A stretch of 22,784 bases of DNA from Candidatus Shapirobacteria bacterium. Lineage in GTDB: Bacteria > Patescibacteriota > Microgenomatia > UBA12405. The notes beneath the pieces were generated by a model. The model did not search any database and was not told the origin of the DNA. It saw only the letters and a program-made list of their open reading frames with translations. Made by a program: the position numbers and the translations under genes. Within the stretch, counting starts at the first letter, position 1. Each line of letters starts with the position of its first letter. Below, in pieces: positions 19,343 through 22,784 of this stretch. The stretch is taken from contig VFLE01000092.1 in NCBI GenBank assembly GCA_009885205.1, positions 1 through 22,784 of the forward strand, in the 5' to 3' direction.

Positions 19343-20119
19343 ATGACCTTGTCAAGTGATATTAATAAAACTCTAAAATACGCAAAGAGGTTTGGGGGGA
19401 AATTAACCCTAAATCAGCTGCATTTTAGATTGTTGTCGGATAAAAAATATAGTCTGGAAGAGATTAAAAGCAAAACTTCCTGCCTCGCCGGCAGGCAGGC
19501 AAACTTCAAACTTCAAAAAAAAGAAAACAAAGAAAATGATAAAAAGATAAAATTGGCGGAGGAATTAGTAAAAAATCATTTATCAAAATTTAAAGATATA
19601 TTAATGGTGGCGGTGACGGGTTCGGTAGCAGCAGAAAATGCCCGGTCTGAAGAAGATATTGACATATTTATTGTCTGCAAAGCAAACTCGTTATGGTGGA
19701 CACGATTAAAATTGAGATTATATATAAAATTGTGGGGAATCCCCCACCGAAGATATGGTCACAAAGAAAGGGCAAACGATTTTTGTTTTAATTTGTGGAT
19801 GGAAGAGGTTGATTTGATGGTTCCCAAACTAAAACAAAATCAAAAAAATGCAGTTGATTTGATTATGATGAAGGTGTTGTTTGGTAAAAATAATATTTAT
19901 GGAAAATTTATTAAAAAAAATAGATGGGCAGAAAAGTATGTGGCGAATGGCTACTATAAAATAAAAACATCAAACTTCAAACATCAAACTTCAAAAAATA
20001 AAACAAGTATAATAACTATACTGTTAAATTATTTAGCGTTTGGGGGACAACTATTATATATACGATTAAAGGGACCAGTGAGATTTATTAATTTAAGGCA
20101 GGCATTTTTTCATAAATGA
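19343..20119 (+). CDS. Nucleotidyltransferase (Pol beta superfamily) with two repeat-encoded insertions
   Basis: A 258-residue protein of the minimal nucleotidyltransferase type. The active-site loop VTGSVAAENARSEEDIDIFIV (split here around Ala100) gives Gly93-Ser94 and Asp105/Asp107, and the third acid is probably Asp157 in EEVDLMV. The substrate of such proteins is mostly unknown. An N-terminal helical domain with YAKRFGGKLTLNQLHFRLL (13-31) looks like a winged-helix region. Two segments do not fit the protein: residues about 46-58 (Cys-Leu-Ala-Gly-Arg-Gln-Ala) come from a GC-rich palindrome, and 209-219 from a tandem repeat; both are in frame. The stop overlaps the start of the DUF5667-like gene by 4 bases. 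Codon use in the first insert is unlike the neighbours. Confidence 0.82.
   Translation: MTLSSDINKTLKYAKRFGGKLTLNQLHFRLLSDKKYSLEEIKSKTSCLAGRQANFKLQKKENKENDKKIKLAEELVKNHLSKFKDILMVAVTGSVAAENARSEEDIDIFIVCKANSLWWTRLKLRLYIKLWGIPHRRYGHKERANDFCFNLWMEEVDLMVPKLKQNQKNAVDLIMMKVLFGKNNIYGKFIKKNRWAEKYVANGYYKIKTSNFKHQTSKNKTSIITILLNYLAFGGQLLYIRLKGPVRFINLRQAFFHK
19479..19518. repeat. GC-rich palindrome plus ACTTCAA tail inside the nucleotidyltransferase gene
   Basis: CCTGCCT (19479-19485) and AGGCAGG (19493-19499) pair around CGCCGGC; then CAAACTTCAAACTTCAA (19500-19516). This CCTGCCxGGCAGG type is a widespread intergenic repeat in CPR genomes; here it is read through as protein. Confidence 0.7.
19968..19995 (+). 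repeat. Tandem 14-bp repeat inside the nucleotidyltransferase gene
   Basis: CATCAAACTTCAAA at 19968-19981 and again at 19982-19995, perfect. The 14-base period shifts the frame between units, so the peptide (SNFKHQTSK) is not itself repetitive. The words match the tail of the first insertion. Confidence 0.8.
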
Positions 20120-20628
20120 AAAAAATATTTATTTTAATTGGGTTAGTGGTAGCAGGGATAATTTTATTTATATCAGTGGCGATGGCTAATTTGGAAACAG
20201 TAATGCGAGAAGAAATGGAAGACAGGTTGCGGGTGATTCCCATAGAAATAATTACAGAAAAGAGTAATGGTGAAAAAATTAAATCAGTTTATTATTTGCC
20301 AAAGATAAAAATTTATCCAACAAACATCTTATACCCAATTAAGATATGGCGAGATAAAGTGTGGTTGTGGTTAACACCAGATTCTTGTGAAAAATCGCGA
20401 TTATTAATATTAATTGCTGATAAACAGATGGCTGAGGAAGATGAATTGTCGGCCAATGAAGCGGTGGATAAACTGATTGAAGCCGATAAAATTTGTCCTG
20501 GCAATCAATTGAGAATAAACGAAGCAGCAGAAGCCTACAGACAAATAACCCAAAAAATGAGAAAATACAGCCAAGCAAATGAAAAAATCGAAAAATTTAT
20601 TGAAAAAGAAAAGATTATTGTGGATTAA
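20116..20628 (+). CDS. Membrane-anchored protein, DUF5667-like
   Basis: A 170-residue protein with one N-terminal helix (about 4-24). The segment LPKIKIYPTNILYPIKIWRDKVWLWL (about 61-86), followed by a helical stretch rich in Ala, Glu and Lys (97-160), fits the DUF5667 pattern of a Tyr-Pro-x-Lys helix start plus antiparallel helices; two cysteines are at about 95 and 127. Function unknown; such proteins are exported, often near cell-surface genes. It overlaps the nucleotidyltransferase by 4 bases (ATGA) and is overlapped by the penicillin-binding-protein gene by 50 bases, so a tight operon is likely. Confidence 0.78.
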   Translation: MKKIFILIGLVVAGIILFISVAMANLETVMREEMEDRLRVIPIEIITEKSNGEKIKSVYYLPKIKIYPTNILYPIKIWRDKVWLWLTPDSCEKSRLLILIADKQMAEEDELSANEAVDKLIEADKICPGNQLRINEAAEAYRQITQKMRKYSQANEKIEKFIEKEKIIVD

Positions 20629-22711
20629 AATTGGGCTGGGAGGAGTAATTTTGGGAGTGTTGATGGTAGGATGGATTTTGAAAGATGTACCAAATCCAGG
20701 AAAACTAAGTAGTGGTGATTTTCCCGAATCATCGCAAGTTTATGATCGTAACGGCAAGTTAATCTATGAAATCTATGCGGAAAAAAGACGACAAGAAGTG
20801 CCATTGTCACAAATTCCCCAAAAAATGATCGAGGCGACATTGGCGATAGAAGATGCTGGTTTTTATAGCCATTTTGGTTTTGACATAAGAGGAATAGTCA
20901 GAGGAATGTATCGGACTATTGTCGAAAAAAGATTGCAGGGTGGATCGACTTTGACTCAACAGTTGGTTAAAAATGTTTTATTGACACCAGAGCGAACATG
21001 GACAAGGAAATTTAAAGAAGCAATTTTAACGGTCGGGACAGAAGTTATGTATAATAAAAATCAAATTTTGGAAATGTATTTTAACCAAACTCCTTATGGT
21101 GGAACTTTGTGGGGAATTGAAGCTGCTAGTAGTGGAATATTTAACGAAGATGTTTCTAATTTAAGTTTGGGTCAGATGGCCTTGTTGGCGGGTTTGCCGG
21201 CGGCTCCATCGCGATATTCACCATTTTCTCACCCTGATTTGGCAAAAAATAGACAAGAACAAGTATTGTCACGAATGTTGGAATTAAAAATGATAAACAA
21301 AGAAGAATATGAGACAGCAAAAAACGAAAAAATGAATTATTATGTTAAAAAAGATAACCTCGAAGCACCTCATTTTGTATTTTACGTCAAAGAAATATTG
21401 ACTGAATTATATGGAGCTAAAAAACTAACTGAAGGAGGGTTAAAAATTTACACGAGTTTGGACTTGGATTTGCAAAATTATGCCCAAGAGGTGGTATTAA
21501 CTGAGGTAGAAAAATTAAGCAGATCAAATGTGACTAATGGAGCATTATTAATTACGGAAAGTAAAACGGGACAAATTTTAGCAATGGTGGGATCAAAAGA
21601 TTTTTTTGATAACAACATTGAGGGGAAATACAACATTACTACAGCTTTGCGACAACCAGGATCGTCAATTAAACCACTAAATTATGCGGTGGGAATTGAA
21701 ATGGGCAAGGTAACGGCGGCTTCGCTGTTTGACGATAGTGAAACTTGTTTTATGGTAGAAAATCAAAAACCATATTGCCCGACTAATTATGGGAATAAAT
21801 ATTATGGATTGCAAAATTTGCGCCAATCTTTGGCTAATTCTTTGAATATCCCGGCAGTTAAAATGCTAAAAATTAATGGTTTGACTACTTTTGTTGCCTC
21901 GGCCTCGGCTATGGGAATTTCGACATTTAAAAATGCGGATAATTATGGATTATCACTAACATTGGGTGGAGGGGAAGTGTACATGACTGATATGAATGTG
22001 GCTTTTGGGACTTTGGCTAATATGGGGGTAAAACAAACACTAACGCCAATTTTAAAAATAGTTGATAAAAAAGACAAGGTGTTAAAAGAATATAAATATG
22101 TCCCCGGGGACAGATTCTTGTCGGCAGAAACGTCTTTTATTTTGTCACAAATGTTATCCGATGATGGGGCTAGGAGCATGGTGTTTGGATCGGGGTCAAT
22201 GTTAAATATTAAAAAACATCCAGAAGTGGCGGTTAAAACGGGGACAACCAATGATTTGAGGGATAACTGGACAGTGGGCTACACCCCCGATTATGTAGTG
22301 ACAACTTGGGTAGGAAATAATGATAACTCGAGAATGACAGGGGTGGTGTCGGGAACATCGGGAGCAGCACCAATTTGGAACAAGGTAATGACGAGACTTT
22401 TGGAAAATAAGCCAGTTAGAAAATTTTCTCAACCAGATGGGGTGGTGGGGATGACCGTCTGTAATTTGACTGGTCAATTACCACCTGAAGGTGGTTGTGA
22501 TTCACATTTTGAATATTTTAAGAAAGAATTTGTCCCAAATAAATTTTTACCATTAAGAAACAATATTTTAATTGATAAAACAACAGGAAAAATTGTTAAA
22601 GAGGGAGAAAATAATCCCAATGCAGAATGGCAAGATCACGCCAGCTTAATAGATGCTGCTGGCCAATGGGTGTGCCTTGATTGTCCTTTAATTACACCAC
22701 CACAGCCATGA
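20579..22711 (+). CDS. Class A penicillin-binding protein (PBP1A type)
   Basis: Bifunctional peptidoglycan synthase, glycosyltransferase plus DD-transpeptidase, anchored in the membrane. The 710-residue protein has a basic tip, one helix (about 15-34), the GT51 domain (about 45-240) with catalytic Glu91 in AIEDAGFYSHFG and the GGSTLTQQLVKN block (121-132), and the transpeptidase domain (about 310-620) with all three motifs: SSIK (Ser362 to Lys365), SLN (421-423) and KTG (553-555). A C-terminal tail of about 90 residues has a CDSHFEYFK segment and a final VCLDCP. I use the ATG at 20579, which overlaps the previous gene by 50 bases; TTG codons at 20600 and 20618 are alternatives. It is a core enzyme for the wall that the neighbouring genes decorate. 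Confidence 0.95.
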   Translation: MKKSKNLLKKKRLLWIKIGLGGVILGVLMVGWILKDVPNPGKLSSGDFPESSQVYDRNGKLIYEIYAEKRRQEVPLSQIPQKMIEATLAIEDAGFYSHFGFDIRGIVRGMYRTIVEKRLQGGSTLTQQLVKNVLLTPERTWTRKFKEAILTVGTEVMYNKNQILEMYFNQTPYGGTLWGIEAASSGIFNEDVSNLSLGQMALLAGLPAAPSRYSPFSHPDLAKNRQEQVLSRMLELKMINKEEYETAKNEKMNYYVKKDNLEAPHFVFYVKEILTELYGAKKLTEGGLKIYTSLDLDLQNYAQEVVLTEVEKLSRSNVTNGALLITESKTGQILAMVGSKDFFDNNIEGKYNITTALRQPGSSIKPLNYAVGIEMGKVTAASLFDDSETCFMVENQKPYCPTNYGNKYYGLQNLRQSLANSLNIPAVKMLKINGLTTFVASASAMGISTFKNADNYGLSLTLGGGEVYMTDMNVAFGTLANMGVKQTLTPILKIVDKKDKVLKEYKYVPGDRFLSAETSFILSQMLSDDGARSMVFGSGSMLNIKKHPEVAVKTGTTNDLRDNWTVGYTPDYVVTTWVGNNDNSRMTGVVSGTSGAAPIWNKVMTRLLENKPVRKFSQPDGVVGMTVCNLTGQLPPEGGCDSHFEYFKKEFVPNKFLPLRNNILIDKTTGKIVKEGENNPNAEWQDHASLIDAAGQWVCLDCPLITPPQP

Positions 22712-22784
22712 TAAAAAACGTTTTAATTGTACTTGGTCGTCCAATTTACAGGATATTAAATTTAACGGTTTTGCTGTTTGTAAA
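22708..22784 (+). CDS. N-terminal fragment of a membrane protein (runs off the right edge)
   Basis: ATG at 22708-22710 overlaps the PBP stop as ATGA, followed by 25 open codons to the edge: MIKNVLIVLGRPIYRILNLT and a further hydrophobic stretch. It is probably an N-terminal membrane segment of a coupled gene. The family cannot be recognised from so little. Confidence 0.6.
   Translation, partial: MIKNVLIVLGRPIYRILNLTVLLFV

Noticed and set aside
22202..22477. Minus-strand frame of 91 codons in the PBP gene
   Set aside because: Shadow of the transpeptidase domain; His/Cys/Pro-rich composition without pattern.

Overview
The window is AT-rich (roughly one-third G+C), densely packed, and looks like a chromosomal segment of a Candidate Phyla Radiation (Patescibacteria) genome, most probably of Microgenomates type. 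The evidence is the gene mix (VanW, PEGA/SH3 lipoprotein, membrane-anchored solute-binding protein, short archaeal-type triosephosphate isomerase, DUF5667-like protein, large membrane glycosyltransferases), the very short spacers, ATGA stop/start overlaps, and GC-rich palindromic repeats. TGA clearly acts as a stop (several ATGA junctions), so the UGA=Gly code of Gracilibacteria does not apply. The taxonomic assignment is an inference. No rRNA, tRNA or CRISPR array was seen.

Layout. 1-850 (minus): a DUF6941-like protein coupled to a truncated three-helix membrane protein. 850-1370: a mostly non-coding stretch with a GC-rich palindromic element and a decayed, possibly transposase-derived frame. 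1370-2240 (minus): a RelB/DinJ-YafQ-type toxin-antitoxin pair and a small unknown gene. 2258-3504 (plus): comF-like gene and peptide deformylase. 3516-6256 (minus): anchored sugar-binding protein, triosephosphate isomerase, SPFH protein. 6303-8425 (plus): RNase HI and VanW protein. 8424-9351: a RAYT (REP-associated tyrosine transposase) with four copies of its own palindrome. 9380-10911 (minus): methionine aminopeptidase and FolD. 11029-12865 (plus): lone XRE regulator, Fe/Mn superoxide dismutase, methyltransferase, small membrane protein. 12869-14205 (minus): CapA-like phosphoesterase followed by three coupled mini-membrane proteins, two of them only 28-29 residues. 14171-14977 (plus): PEGA/SH3 lipoprotein. 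14974-19304 (minus): polyprenyl-linked glycan operon. 19343-22784 (plus): nucleotidyltransferase with repeat insertions, DUF5667-like protein, class A penicillin-binding protein, and the start of another membrane protein.

The genes together suggest a small, fermentative, surface-oriented cell: much of the window builds or modifies the envelope (VanW, CapA, WecA/MraY-like transferase, GT2, GT39, PBP1A, lipoprotein), with N-terminal protein maturation (deformylase, methionine aminopeptidase) and one-carbon metabolism (FolD) nearby. Two things stand out. First, the RAYT locus: a palindrome with 10-bp arms and a GTAG foot flanks the transposase gene in one orientation and is embedded twice inside its reading frame in the other orientation, always keeping the frame open. 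Second, nearly every transcription-unit start has a -10-like hexamer about 5-9 bases before the start codon and no visible Shine-Dalgarno, which suggests largely leaderless expression.
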